Shown in pieces: positions 1-8,766 of a stretch of 64,000 nt of DNA. The notes beneath the pieces were generated by a model. That model searched no databases, was not told where the DNA came from, and saw only the letters and a program-made list of their open reading frames with translations. The first letter of the stretch is position 1. Each line of letters begins with the position of its first letter. The DNA lies in the NCBI RefSeq assembly GCF_003443995.1, contig NZ_QWEY01000001.1:310001-374000 (forward strand), written 5' to 3'. A program made the translations under genes and the position numbers. This stretch comes from Pseudotabrizicola alkalilacus (GTDB lineage Bacteria > Pseudomonadota > Alphaproteobacteria > Rhodobacterales > Rhodobacteraceae).

Positions 1-466
1 AATGCAGCCGGTCCGCCGCCACCACCTTGTTGCCGGTGCGCCGGGCCACCCGGCCCTGCCAGATCACCAGCCCCAGCGTCAGCAGGATTGACACCGCCAT
101 CACCCCCATGCCGACGCCCTCGCGCATGAGGGTCTCCGGCTCTGGTGCCAGCAGGCGCTGCACCGAAGCCACCCCGATCACCCCCGCTGACACCAGAATG
201 AACAGCGCCTGACCCAGCGAGGCCAGATCCTCTGCCGAGGTGTGGCCAAAGGCATGATCCTCATCCGCTGGCTTGGCCGCATACAGAATCGCCGCCATCG
301 CCATCAGGCTGACCATCAGATCCATCGCACTGTCAGCCAGTGACGCCGCCACCGACAGCGACCCGGTCTGCCCCAGCGCCCACAGCTTCAGCACCACCAG
401 AACCCCGGCCACCGAGACCGAGGCAACCCCCGCCGACAAATTCAGCCGTGTCTGTTCGGATGCCAT
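1..466 (-). CDS. Cation diffusion facilitator (CDF) metal transporter, 3' part cut by window edge
   Basis: The minus strand reads about 155 residues from ATG 466 and runs off the window, so the C-terminal part is missing. Translation gives an N-terminal helix, then ADSAMDLM followed by ADEDHAFGH. This is the typical CDF/FieF pattern, with the Asp pair in TM2 and an acidic/His segment before the next helices. The family exports divalent cations (Zn, Fe, Mn, Cd) across the inner membrane in exchange for protons. An in-frame ATG at 478 is an alternative start. ATG 466 has a G-rich stretch (GGGGG) just upstream and is preferred weakly. The SH3-domain gene lies upstream on the same strand with about 96 bp between them, so co-transcription is possible. 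The metal cannot be told from this fragment. Confidence 0.85.
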   Translation of the reverse strand, partial: MASEQTRLNLSAGVASVSVAGVLVVLKLWALGQTGSLSVAASLADSAMDLMVSLMAMAAILYAAKPADEDHAFGHTSAEDLASLGQALFILVSAGVIGVASVQRLLAPEPETLMREGVGMGVMAVSILLTLGLVIWQGRVARRTGNKVVAADRLH

Positions 467-562
467 CTTTGCCCCCATCTTCGCGTCAAAGGGGGCATGC
501 GCTACCCCGTCGCGCCGGTCAAGCGCAAGCAGATTTCCGACCCGGCGGCGGTCAAAGCGACG

Positions 563-1228
563 CTAGTCGATCACCTCATCCGCCGTGACACCCCACAGGC
601 TGCTGACCGGGGCCCAGCCGCGCTGCCCGTCCACTGTAACCCGGCACCAGCCATCAGCACAGCCGATCACCCGCGCGACCACCCCGCGCTCGGCCTGAAA
701 TGCCGCCAGCGAGGTGGTATCGTCGCGGCTGTAAAACGTTGCCATATCTTCGGCCACCATCACCGAGCGCACGCCAGACAGCAGCGCATAATGCACCCAG
801 CCACCCACGCCTTCGGCATCCTCGACCCGGCGCCAGTGGCCATGTTCGGCGGTGATCTTGAGCGGCATGCCGACCCGTGTGAACACCCAGTCGATCCGGT
901 GCGACAACCCCGGCCCGCGCCGGGCATTGCCCTCGCCCGATTTGAGCGAGACATAACGCGGCAGCGGCAGGTTGGTCACCGCGCCCTTGTTCGGATCGCG
1001 CGGCTCTGCCACCGGCGCGGCCGCCGGCGGAGCGGGTGGCCCTAACGGCCGCATCGCGGGCGCGGCACCGGTGGCCTCGGTCGCCGTCAGCGGCACCGTT
1101 TCGGGCGCTGCCGGGGCCGACACCAGCACCGGCCGCGGCTTTGGCCGCACCACATCCGACAGCACCGGACCCGCCCCCGCGATCAGGGCCACGCCCGTCA
1201 GCAATGCCTTCAGCATGTCGTTCACCAT
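563..1228 (-). CDS. Exported bacterial SH3-domain protein
   Basis: About 221 residues. After the start (MVNDMLKALL) comes a hydrophobic stretch ending near ISO-type signal peptide residues (ALIAGAGPVLS), so export is likely. A Pro/Ala-rich linker follows. From about residue 90 there are two SH3-like modules: the first begins PRYVSLKSGEGNARRGPG (the bacterial SH3_3/SH3b signature with N-x-R-x-G-P), and the second ends in GQRGWAPVSSLWGV. Such proteins usually sit in the periplasm and bind peptidoglycan or protein partners; no catalytic domain is visible. The frame is open back to 1357, but the N-terminal extension is not signal-like, so 1228 (or ATG 1216) is chosen. It is divergent from the hydroxyacid dehydrogenase at 1402. 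Confidence 0.8.
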   Translation of the reverse strand: MVNDMLKALLTGVALIAGAGPVLSDVVRPKPRPVLVSAPAAPETVPLTATEATGAAPAMRPLGPPAPPAAAPVAEPRDPNKGAVTNLPLPRYVSLKSGEGNARRGPGLSHRIDWVFTRVGMPLKITAEHGHWRRVEDAEGVGGWVHYALLSGVRSVMVAEDMATFYSRDDTTSLAAFQAERGVVARVIGCADGWCRVTVDGQRGWAPVSSLWGVTADEVID

Positions 1229-1401
1229 CCGCCTGTGGCCGGGTATGCCCCCGGTCTGTTGGTTCTGCTTGTCGGACAGCCCGGCAAAGGGCTGCCTCCA
1301 CTCAACTTTCGGGCCTTGATCGCTTAGGGTCTTGTGCCCCGCCCCGGTTCCCGTCACTTTGCCCTCAGGCGCGCGCCAAGATCAAGTCCAGGGAGGCCTC
1401 G

Positions 1402-2388
1402 ATGCCCGCACAACGGCTAAGTGTTGTAGTCACGCGACGGTTGCCCGAACCCGTCGAGACGCGGATGAAGGAACTGTTCGATGTCGAGCTGCGCGACCCC
1501 GACACCCGGATGACGCGCGAAGAGCTGGCGAATGCCATGCGCCGTGCCGATGTGCTGGTGCCCTGTGTCACCGACCCGATTGATGCCGCCTTGATCGGTC
1601 AGGCGGGCGACAAGCTGAAACTCATCGCCAATTACGGCGCGGGGGTTGACCACATCGACGTCGCCACCGCCCGCCAGCGCGGGATTCTGGTGTCAAACAC
1701 CCCCGGCGTGGTCACCGAAGACACCGCCGACATGACCCTGGCGCTGATCATGGCCGTCACCCGCCGCATTCCCGAAGGACTGGCGGTGATGCAGGCGGGG
1801 GCGTGGCAGGGCTGGGCCCCCACCGCGTTCATGGGCGGGCGTCTGGGCGGCAAACGGCTGGGCATCCTTGGCATGGGCCGGATCGGTCAGGCCGTTGCCC
1901 GTCGCGCCCGTGCCTTTGGCATGCAGGTGCATTACAACAACCGCAAACGCCTGCGCCCCGAGCTGGAGGCGGAGCTGGACGCGACCTTCTGGGAAAGCCT
2001 CGACCAGATGGTCAGCCGGATGGACATCCTGTCGATCAACTGCCCGCACACGCCTTCGACCTATCACCTGATGAACGCGCGTCGGCTGAAGCTGATGAAA
2101 CCGACCGCCGTGATCGTCAACACCTCGCGCGGCGAGGTGATTGACGAAAACGCCCTGACCCGTGGCCTGCGCGCGGGCGAGTTGGGCGGCGCGGGCCTCG
2201 ACGTGTTCGAGCACGGGCATGAGGTCAACCCGCGCCTGCGCGAACTGCCCAATGTGGTCCTGCTGCCGCATATGGGCAGCGCCACGCTGGAAGGCCGGAT
2301 CGAGATGGGCGAAAAGGTCATCATCAACATCAAGACCTTTGCCGACGGCCACCGCCCCCCGGATCAGGTGGTGCCGGGCCAACTGTAG
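1402..2388 (+). CDS. NAD(P)-dependent D-2-hydroxyacid dehydrogenase (D-glycerate dehydrogenase / glyoxylate-hydroxypyruvate reductase type)
   Basis: 328 residues from ATG 1402, preceded by a good ribosome site (GGGAGG, 1391-1396). The frame stays open upstream, but the upstream residues are low-complexity and unlike the family. The Rossmann motif GMGRIG lies at about 157-162, and the catalytic Arg (NTSRGEVID, R243), Glu (VFE, E270) and His (LPHMGSAT, H290) are all present. The family reduces glyoxylate or hydroxypyruvate to glycolate or glycerate in the cytoplasm. Exact substrate and NADH/NADPH preference cannot be read from the sequence. A second, distantly related reductase (ghrA) lies at 4734-5663. 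The gene is followed by a repeat-rich spacer and converges on the epimerase gene. Confidence 0.9.
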   Translation: MPAQRLSVVVTRRLPEPVETRMKELFDVELRDPDTRMTREELANAMRRADVLVPCVTDPIDAALIGQAGDKLKLIANYGAGVDHIDVATARQRGILVSNTPGVVTEDTADMTLALIMAVTRRIPEGLAVMQAGAWQGWAPTAFMGGRLGGKRLGILGMGRIGQAVARRARAFGMQVHYNNRKRLRPELEAELDATFWESLDQMVSRMDILSINCPHTPSTYHLMNARRLKLMKPTAVIVNTSRGEVIDENALTRGLRAGELGGAGLDVFEHGHEVNPRLRELPNVVLLPHMGSATLEGRIEMGEKVIINIKTFADGHRPPDQVVPGQL

Positions 2389-2421
2389 CTTTCAAGGAAA
2401 TTGAGCGGCTGCGCCGCATTG

Positions 2422-2628
2422 TTTTTATCTCGGCTCTGGCCTGCGGCCAACCGCCTCGGTCACAGGGGCGTTGCCCCTCGCCGCCCGAAGAGGGGCGGCT
2501 CACCCCAGAGTATTTGGAAAAGCAGCAAATCACTGGGGCACGCCCCGGCTTTGCAGCTTTCCCAAATACTCCCCGCGCGGAGCGCATTTTCCGAGGCGGT
2601 TGGCCGCAGGCCAGAGCCGAGATAAAAA
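2422..2628. repeat. Element with 38-bp perfect inverted repeats
   Basis: Positions 2422-2459 and 2591-2628 are exact reverse complements over 38 bases (starting TTTTTATCTCGGCTCTGG on the left and ending in GAGATAAAAA on the right). They enclose 131 bp. Inside are small hairpins (GGGGC-GTT-GCCCC; CCGCCC-GAAGA-GGGGCGG) and a second inverted pair built on GAGTATTTGG. It sits between two convergent genes, so it could act as a bidirectional terminator, a MITE-like element or both. No ORF of its own and no transposase are seen. Confidence 0.85.
2509..2590. repeat. GAGTATTT palindromic intergenic repeat, paired copy
   Basis: On the minus strand the unit reads ATGCGCTCCGCGCGGGGAG, then TATTTGGGAAAGCTGCAAA, a loop, then GTGATTTGCTGCTTTTCCAA and ATACTC. 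This matches the copy at 18143-18216 in order and sequence, including the GTGATTTGCTGCT of the right arm. The two arms are near-perfect reverse complements. It lies nested inside the 38-bp inverted repeats. Confidence 0.75.
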
Positions 2629-2653
2629 TAGTGCGCGCGGCAGCGCGCTCCGC

Positions 2654-3658
2654 TTATCTGGCGTTCCAGCCGCGATACCAGTCGACGAACCGCGCCACCC
2701 CGTCGCGGATATCGGTACGGGGCAGGGGGCCGACCAGCGCCTCGATCAGGCTTGCATCTGCCCAGGTGGCAGGCACGTCGCCGGGCTGCATCGGCAGCAG
2801 GTTTTGCTGCGCCGTGCGCCCGGTCGCAGCCTCGATGGCCCTGATGAAATCGGTCAGCTGTTCGGGCGCGCCATTGCCGATGTTGACCACACGGAACGGC
2901 GCGACGGGTGACAGGCTGTCCATCTGGCCGACCGGCGTTTCACCGGGCGGGGTGGCGATCAGCCGGGTGATGCCTTCGACCAGATCGTCGACGTAGGTGA
3001 AATCGCGGCGCATGTCGCCGTGGTTGTAAACGTCAATCGGCTCGCCGTTCAGGATCGCCTTGTTGAACTTGAACAGCGCCATATCCGGGCGGCCCCAGGG
3101 GCCATAGACGGTAAAGAACCGGAACATCGTCACCGGCAGGCCGAACAGATGCGCATAGCTGTGCGCCATCGCCTCATTGGCGATCTTGGTGGCGGCATAA
3201 AAGCTCATCGGGTGGGTGGCGCGGTCGGTCTCGGCATAGGGCATCTTGGTATTGGCGCCGTAGGCCGACGAGGTCGAGGCCAGCAGCAGATGCCGGGGCG
3301 GGTGGGCGCGCGCCGCCTCCAGCACCTCATGCGTGCCGATCAGGTTGGATTGCACATAGGAGCGGGGGGCCTCGATCGAATAGCGCACCCCGGCCTGTGC
3401 CGCGAGGTGGATGATCACATCCGGGCGCAGCTCTGCCGTCAGCCCGGTCAGGCGGCCCGGATCCTCCAGCATGCCCTTTTCAAAGCCAAATCCCGGCTGG
3501 GCCTGCAAAATCTCCAGCCGGGCCTGTTTCAGCGCCGGGTCGTAATAGGTGGTCAGACCGTCAAAGCCTGTCACCTGCCAGCCATCGGCCAGCAGCCGCC
3601 GCGCGAGGTGAAAGCCAATAAAGCCCGCCGCCCCCGTGATCAGAACCTTGCCTGCCAT
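2654..3658 (-). CDS. NAD-dependent epimerase, UDP-glucuronate 4-epimerase type
   Basis: 334 residues, the normal length for the family. It has the N-terminal nucleotide-binding motif TGAAGFIGFHLA and the extended-SDR active site (STSSAYG, then FYAATK giving Tyr-x-x-x-Lys). FFTVYGPWGRPDMA and YNHGDMRRDFTYVDD are hallmarks of UDP-glucuronate 4-epimerases (LspL/CapI type). The enzyme interconverts UDP-glucuronate and UDP-galacturonate for capsule, LPS or exopolysaccharide sugars. No polysaccharide cluster is adjacent, so the end use is unknown. The gene converges on the hydroxyacid dehydrogenase. The EamA gene lies upstream on the same strand with a 68-bp gap. Confidence 0.9.
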   Translation of the reverse strand: MAGKVLITGAAGFIGFHLARRLLADGWQVTGFDGLTTYYDPALKQARLEILQAQPGFGFEKGMLEDPGRLTGLTAELRPDVIIHLAAQAGVRYSIEAPRSYVQSNLIGTHEVLEAARAHPPRHLLLASTSSAYGANTKMPYAETDRATHPMSFYAATKIANEAMAHSYAHLFGLPVTMFRFFTVYGPWGRPDMALFKFNKAILNGEPIDVYNHGDMRRDFTYVDDLVEGITRLIATPPGETPVGQMDSLSPVAPFRVVNIGNGAPEQLTDFIRAIEAATGRTAQQNLLPMQPGDVPATWADASLIEALVGPLPRTDIRDGVARFVDWYRGWNAR

Positions 3659-3726
3659 ACCCGTTCCCCATTTGCCCGATGTTGTGCCTGCTTAACGGGT
3701 CTGGGGCTTGCGGGTAAAGGCTGGAC

Positions 3727-4617
3727 TCACATCGGCACACCGGCCACCGGGGCAGGGGCGCGCCGTCGCGCGCCGGACAGCGCGTTGAACGCCACTGCCG
3801 TCATCAGCACCGCGCCGCCCGCAAGGGTTCCGGCCGAAGCCGTTTCGCGCAGCGCCAGAAACACCCAGAGCGGGGCCAGCAGCACCTCGACCATCGACAG
3901 GAGCGTCAGCTCTGCCGCCGGGATCACCCGGCTGCCCGCGGTATAGAGCGCCATGCCGGTGGCCAGAACGCCCGCCCCCATCGCCATTGATATCGCAATG
4001 TCGCGCCATGGCGCCCACAGGGTCTGGCCCTCGACCGCCAGTACCACACCGGCGGCCAGCATCGAAAACAGCCCGCCCAGCACCACGGCGGGCAGCATGT
4101 CTGCCAGCCTGCCCCAACGCAGGGCGATGGTAAAACTGGCAAAGCCAAGCGCCGACAGCAGCGCCGCGACATTGCCCGCCATCGCCCCCGCCGCCAGCCC
4201 TTCGCGCACCATCAGGAACATGCCGATCCCGGCCAGGGCAATTGCGGCCCATGTCGCCGGGCGCACCGTCTCGCGCAGGATCAGCCAGCCCAGCAGCGCG
4301 GCCAGAAACGGCGAGGCCGAGAACAGGAACACCGCATTGGCGACGGTGGTCGCCTGAAAGGCAAAGATCGCGCCGCCAAAGGCCAGCACCAGCCCGATGC
4401 CGCCGACCACGCCCGACCACCCCACACGGCGCAACGGCGTGATCACCCCGCCCGAGCGCCACCAGATCACCGCCAGCAGCACCGGGATCATCCCGGCCGA
4501 GCGCCAGAACAGCACGGCCCAGGTGCCCGCGTCATGGATCTGGCGGATCAGCAGCCCGTTCAGCGACCAGAGCAGGGCCGCCAGCAGCACCAGTTTCACA
4601 CCCGTCTTGTATGGCAT
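3727..4617 (-). CDS. DMT-superfamily (EamA) inner-membrane transporter
   Basis: 296 residues made of ten predicted hydrophobic helices arranged as two EamA repeats, which is the standard size. The first helix (GVKLVLLAALLWSLNGLLIR) and the LFWRSAGMIP turn are typical. EamA proteins export or import small metabolites such as amino acids, and the substrate is not predictable here. An Arg-rich tail (GARRRAPAP) follows the last helix. It lies downstream of ghrA on the same strand, separated by a hairpin at 4698-4719, so it may have its own promoter. Confidence 0.85.
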   Translation of the reverse strand: MPYKTGVKLVLLAALLWSLNGLLIRQIHDAGTWAVLFWRSAGMIPVLLAVIWWRSGGVITPLRRVGWSGVVGGIGLVLAFGGAIFAFQATTVANAVFLFSASPFLAALLGWLILRETVRPATWAAIALAGIGMFLMVREGLAAGAMAGNVAALLSALGFASFTIALRWGRLADMLPAVVLGGLFSMLAAGVVLAVEGQTLWAPWRDIAISMAMGAGVLATGMALYTAGSRVIPAAELTLLSMVEVLLAPLWVFLALRETASAGTLAGGAVLMTAVAFNALSGARRRAPAPVAGVPM

Positions 4618-4697
4618 CCTTGCCCCCTGCCGCGCCTGCCGGGATCAACGGCGGGCAGGGCGATCAAAGACGGGCGGAGGCCGGGCGTCTGTTCTGT

Positions 4698-4719
4698 CCG
4701 CGACCTGGCAAGGTCGCGG
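4698..4719 (-). terminator. Hairpin downstream of ghrA
   Basis: Perfect 9-bp stem CCGCGACCT / AGGTCGCGG with a 4-base loop, located 15 nt after the ghrA stop codon. No strong T-run follows on the minus strand, so termination efficiency is uncertain; it may simply mark the 3' end of the mre-rodA-ghrA transcript. Confidence 0.5.
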
Positions 4720-4733
4720 TCATTATCGCCCGC

Positions 4734-5663
4734 TCAATATCCCAAGGCGCGGTCCACCCGGTGCAACAGCGGCTCACCCGCCTCCGCGCGGCGGATGTTT
4801 TCGGCGATCACGCCGGAGGCCGACGCGGCACGGGTATCGGCTGCGATATGCGGGGTGACGGTCACGCGCGGATGCGCCCAGAAGGCGTGATCTTGCGGCA
4901 GGGGTTCCACCCGGAACACATCCAGCGTGGCATGGCCGATTTGTCCTGCGTCCAGCGCAGCCAGTAGTGCCTCATCGTCGATCAGCGGCCCGCGTCCGGG
5001 GTTCAGCACCACCGCCCCGCGCGCGGGCAGCGCCAGCGTTTCGGCATTCAGCGTGTTCTCGGTTCCCGGCGTGCGTGGCAGCAGCGTCACCACGATCTGC
5101 GCCCCGGTCAGTGCCTGCCGCAAGCCATCCTCCCCGGACAGGCAGCGCACGCCCGGCACCGTCTTTGCCGTCCGGCTCCATCCCGTCACCGGAAAGTTCA
5201 GACCGGCCAAAGCCTGCGCGCAGGCGATGCCCAAGGCGCCCAGACCCAGCACAGTGACGGGCCGGTTGCGCGCCAGCGGCGGCGCAACCGGGATCCAGCG
5301 GTGTTCCGGGTTCATGATATGCGCATCCATCCCCAGATGATGGCGCAAGGTGTGGCCCACCACCCATTCGACCATGCTTTCGGTCAGCGACGGATCGACC
5401 ATCCGGCACAACGGCTGGGTCAGTGTGGCATTGCCGACAATCCGCTCCACCCCTGCCCAAAGCGACAGCACCGCCTTGGCCCGCACAAAGGGCGTGAAAT
5501 CCTGCAGCGGCGCGCTGGGGGCATAGATGATGTAATCGACCGTGCCGGGGTCTGCCTCCTGCACCACCTGCGCCGTGATCCCCGCCTCTGTCAGCGCTTG
5601 CGGCAGCACATCGGAATACTCGCCCCAAAGGTCAGGGGCGGCGAACAGGACAGTGATCATCAT
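4734..5663 (-). CDS. ghrA: Glyoxylate/hydroxypyruvate reductase A
   Basis: 309 residues (308 from a second Met codon that follows immediately). It carries the GhrA-type Rossmann motif VLGLGALGIACAQAL, the catalytic Arg (LNPGRGPLIDD) and His in VTPHIAADT. GhrA reduces glyoxylate to glycolate and hydroxypyruvate to glycerate, with NADPH favoured in the characterised E. coli enzyme. The start codon abuts the rodA stop (TAG directly followed by ATG). Translational coupling to the cell-shape operon is therefore likely. A functional link with peptidoglycan synthesis is not known to me; it may only be hitch-hiking. Confidence 0.88.
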   Translation of the reverse strand: MMITVLFAAPDLWGEYSDVLPQALTEAGITAQVVQEADPGTVDYIIYAPSAPLQDFTPFVRAKAVLSLWAGVERIVGNATLTQPLCRMVDPSLTESMVEWVVGHTLRHHLGMDAHIMNPEHRWIPVAPPLARNRPVTVLGLGALGIACAQALAGLNFPVTGWSRTAKTVPGVRCLSGEDGLRQALTGAQIVVTLLPRTPGTENTLNAETLALPARGAVVLNPGRGPLIDDEALLAALDAGQIGHATLDVFRVEPLPQDHAFWAHPRVTVTPHIAADTRAASASGVIAENIRRAEAGEPLLHRVDRALGY

Positions 5664-6803
5664 CTACCTCGGTCTGTGAACATGGGCGCTCTGGATCAGG
5701 CCAAAGGCCACCAAAAGCACCAGCATCGCCGATCCGCCATAAGACAGGAACGGCAGCGGAATGCCGACCACCGGGGCCAGCCCCATCACCATCGCCAGAT
5801 TGATCGCCAGATAAAAGAAAAAGTTTGCCGCAATCCCCAGGATCAGCAGCACCGAAAACCGGTCCTTGTTCTGCATCGCAGAGACGTAGCAGAACACCAG
5901 AATCAAGGCATACAGCACCAGCAGGCTGAAGACGCCGACAAAGCCGAACTCCTCGCCCAGAGTGGTAAAGATGAAATCGGTGTGCTTTTCGGGCAGAAAG
6001 TTCAGCCGGCTCTGGGTGCCCTGCATGAATCCCTTGCCACCCCAACCGCCAGACCCCAGCGCGATCTGCGCCTGAATGATGTTGTATCCCGCCCCCAGCG
6101 GGTCGGAGGTGGGGTCCAGAAACGTGTCGATCCGGCGGAACTGATAGTCATGAATCAACTGCCAGTCTGTGCCCCGGCTGGCCATGATCGCCCAGACTGT
6201 GCTGACAATGCCGCTGATCACCACCCCGAAATACCACCAGCTGACCCCGGCCAGCAGCATCACCGTGCCGCCGATCATCAACAGGATCAGCGCCGTGCCC
6301 AGGTTGGGCTGCATCAGCACCAGCACGGTGGGAATCACGGTCAGAACCACCGGGATCAGCACCCACAACAGGCGCGAGGTCTTTTTGACATCCAGCCAGT
6401 CGTAATAGGCCGCCAGCATCATCACCAGCGTCACCTTGGCCATTTCCGAGGGCTGCAGGCGGATGCCGCCAACCTCGATCCAGCGTTGCGCACCCATGCC
6501 CATGCTGCCGAAAAACTCGACCACCAAAAGCAACAGGATCGAGACGATATAGGCCAGCAGCGACATGTTGCGCCAGAACCAGATCGGCACAAAGGCGACA
6601 AAGAGCATCAGCACCGCGCCAAGCGCAAACACCTGCATCTGCCGCCCGGCCCAGACATCCATGCGCCCGCCCGCGATGGAATACAGCGCCAGCCAGCCCA
6701 CCGCAGAAACCGCTGTCACCAGCACGATCAGCGGCCAGTTCAGGTGCAGCACCTTGCGCAGGCCGGTGGGCACGAATTTGACGCGATATTCCAGAAAACT
6801 CAT
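5664..6803 (-). CDS. rodA: Rod-shape-determining SEDS glycosyltransferase RodA
   Basis: 379 residues, about ten transmembrane helices. Family features include QPSEMAKV, MQPNLGTALILL, EEFGFVG and the C-terminal LPFLSYGGSAML. RodA polymerises lipid II into glycan strands in the elongasome together with PBP2 (mrdA), in the inner membrane. It starts 9 nt after the mrdA stop codon and its own stop abuts ghrA. All expected residues that I can check are intact. Confidence 0.96.
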   Translation of the reverse strand: MSFLEYRVKFVPTGLRKVLHLNWPLIVLVTAVSAVGWLALYSIAGGRMDVWAGRQMQVFALGAVLMLFVAFVPIWFWRNMSLLAYIVSILLLLVVEFFGSMGMGAQRWIEVGGIRLQPSEMAKVTLVMMLAAYYDWLDVKKTSRLLWVLIPVVLTVIPTVLVLMQPNLGTALILLMIGGTVMLLAGVSWWYFGVVISGIVSTVWAIMASRGTDWQLIHDYQFRRIDTFLDPTSDPLGAGYNIIQAQIALGSGGWGGKGFMQGTQSRLNFLPEKHTDFIFTTLGEEFGFVGVFSLLVLYALILVFCYVSAMQNKDRFSVLLILGIAANFFFYLAINLAMVMGLAPVVGIPLPFLSYGGSAMLVLLVAFGLIQSAHVHRPR

Positions 6804-6812
6804 GCCGCCCCC

Positions 6813-8756
6813 TTATGCGCGGGTGGATTCGGGGGCACGGCCATCGGCATCGCGCAGTGGCAGCTTTTGCAGCATCGACTCGATCCGGTTGCGCTGGCTG
6901 GCAGGATAGGCCGACAGCGGCGGCAACCCGCCGCTCAGCGCGCGCAAAATGGCATCGCGCGCGATCGGAGCTGCGGCCGTTGAGCCGCCGCCGCCGTGCT
7001 CCACCACCACCGACACCGCATAGCGCGGGTTGGCATAGGGGGCAAAACCGACAAACAGCGCATGGTCGCGGCGGTTCCACGGCAGCTGATCGTTGGAGAT
7101 CACCCCGCGCGCCCGTTCTGCCGCCGTGATGTTGCGCACCTGACTGGTGCCGGTCTTGCCCGCCCAGACCAGCGCCTCATCCGCGATACGCGACGATTTT
7201 GCCGTGCCACGCTCGGCATTCATCACCGCGAACATGCCCGACCGGATCTTGCGCATGATGTCTTCCGAAATGCCGATGTCAGGGGCCTCGGGCACCGGCA
7301 CATCCTTGCCATCGACCGACCGCACCAGACGTGGACTCACCGCGCGGCCCGTCGCGATCCGCGCCGTCATCACCGCCAGTTGCAAGGGCGAGGTCAGCAC
7401 ATAGCCCTGACCGATGCTGGCGTTGATCGTGTCGCCGATCCGCCAGTCCTGCTTGTGCCGTTCCTGCTTCCACGCCCGGTTGGGCATGATCCCATCGGCA
7501 ATGGCCGACATCGGAATGTCGTGGCGGATGCCAAGGCCAAAGCGCTTGCCCATCTCGGCGATCTTTTCGATCCCGACCCGCTGGGCGATGTCGTAATAGT
7601 AAACGTCGCAGCTTTCCGACAGCGATTTTTCCAGATTGACAGCGCCGTGCCCGGCGCGCTTCCAGCAGTGAAACCGCCGACCGCCAAACTCCAGATGGCC
7701 GGGGCAGCGCACGGTGGTATTGACCGTGATCACCCCCGCCTCCAGCGCCGCAAGCGCGGTGATCATCTTGAAGGTCGAGCCCGGCGGGTACAGCCCCTGC
7801 ACCGTCTTGTTGGCCAGTGGCCGGTGGTCATTCTCCATCAGCCCGTTGTAGTCGGTATGGCTGATACCGCGCACGAACAGGTTGGGGTCGAATGACGGCG
7901 AGGACACACAGGCGATGATATCGCCGTTGGTCACATCCATCACCACCGCCGCTGCCGATTCATCGCCCAGCCGGGCCTGCACGAAATTCTGCACATCGGC
8001 ATCAATCGTCAGCCGCACGTCTGATCCCGGATCACCCTCTTCCCGCTCAAGCTCGCGCATGACCCGGCCCACGGCATTGACCTCGATCCGCCGCGTGCCC
8101 GCCCGGCCGCGCAGCTGGTCTTCCAGCCAACGCTCCACCCCGATCTTGCCGATCTGGAATTTGGGAATGCGCAGCAGCGGGTCCGGGCTTTCCAGCGCCT
8201 CCAGATCACGCTCCGACACCGGGCCGACATAGCCCAGCACATGCGCGAAATCTGTGTCACGCGGATATTGCCGGCTCAGCCCCACCTCGGGCGAGACACC
8301 GGGCAGTGACGGCGCATTCAGCGCGATCTTTGACAGGTCTTCCCAGGTCAGACGATCCGCCACGGTGATCGGCGCAAACGGGCTGGTGCGGCGCATCTCT
8401 TTGGTGGTGCGGTCCAGATCATCGGCGGTCAGCGGAATGATATGCGCCAGCTTGGCCAGCACCTCATCAACATTCCCCGCGTCTTCGCGCGTGATCACCA
8501 CCCGGTAATTCTGCTCGTTCGCGGCCAGCACCTTGCCGTTGCGGTCATGGATCAGCCCGCGCGCCGGCGGGATCAGCCGGATCGAGATCCGGTTTTCCTC
8601 GGCCAAGAGCTTGAACTGATCGGCCTGATCGACCGACAGATAGCGCATCCGCGCGCCCAGCACCGCGAACATTGCCGTCATCGCGCCGCCCATCAGCAGC
8701 GCACGGCGATGCGTGACGCGGGCAGAGTCTTCGGTTTCCTTCGGGCTGCGTCTCAC
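6813..8756 (-). CDS. mrdA: Penicillin-binding protein 2 (peptidoglycan transpeptidase)
   Basis: 647 residues when started at GTG 8756. That start lies 10 nt after the mreD stop, and the stop codon itself is part of the ribosome site TGAGGGG, which decides the start; the frame is open further upstream only inside mreD. It has a cytoplasmic tail, a single TM helix at about 18-36, the pedestal domain, then the transpeptidase with STFK (S327), SESCD and KTGTSQ motifs. PBP2 cross-links peptidoglycan with RodA and MreC during side-wall growth and is the target of mecillinam-type beta-lactams in characterised relatives. Confidence 0.96.
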   Translation of the reverse strand: MRRSPKETEDSARVTHRRALLMGGAMTAMFAVLGARMRYLSVDQADQFKLLAEENRISIRLIPPARGLIHDRNGKVLAANEQNYRVVITREDAGNVDEVLAKLAHIIPLTADDLDRTTKEMRRTSPFAPITVADRLTWEDLSKIALNAPSLPGVSPEVGLSRQYPRDTDFAHVLGYVGPVSERDLEALESPDPLLRIPKFQIGKIGVERWLEDQLRGRAGTRRIEVNAVGRVMRELEREEGDPGSDVRLTIDADVQNFVQARLGDESAAAVVMDVTNGDIIACVSSPSFDPNLFVRGISHTDYNGLMENDHRPLANKTVQGLYPPGSTFKMITALAALEAGVITVNTTVRCPGHLEFGGRRFHCWKRAGHGAVNLEKSLSESCDVYYYDIAQRVGIEKIAEMGKRFGLGIRHDIPMSAIADGIMPNRAWKQERHKQDWRIGDTINASIGQGYVLTSPLQLAVMTARIATGRAVSPRLVRSVDGKDVPVPEAPDIGISEDIMRKIRSGMFAVMNAERGTAKSSRIADEALVWAGKTGTSQVRNITAAERARGVISNDQLPWNRRDHALFVGFAPYANPRYAVSVVVEHGGGGSTAAAPIARDAILRALSGGLPPLSAYPASQRNRIESMLQKLPLRDADGRAPESTRA

Positions 8757-8766
8757 GTCTTGCCCC

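Noticed and set aside
1036-1401. N-terminal extension of the hydroxyacid dehydrogenase
   Set aside because: The extra 122 residues are Pro/Ala/Arg-rich, lie opposite the SH3 gene and precede a good ribosome site at 1391.
5301-6983. Long plus-strand open frame opposite ghrA/rodA
   Set aside because: Gln/His-rich, low-complexity translation typical of an antisense frame; rodA is clearly the real gene.
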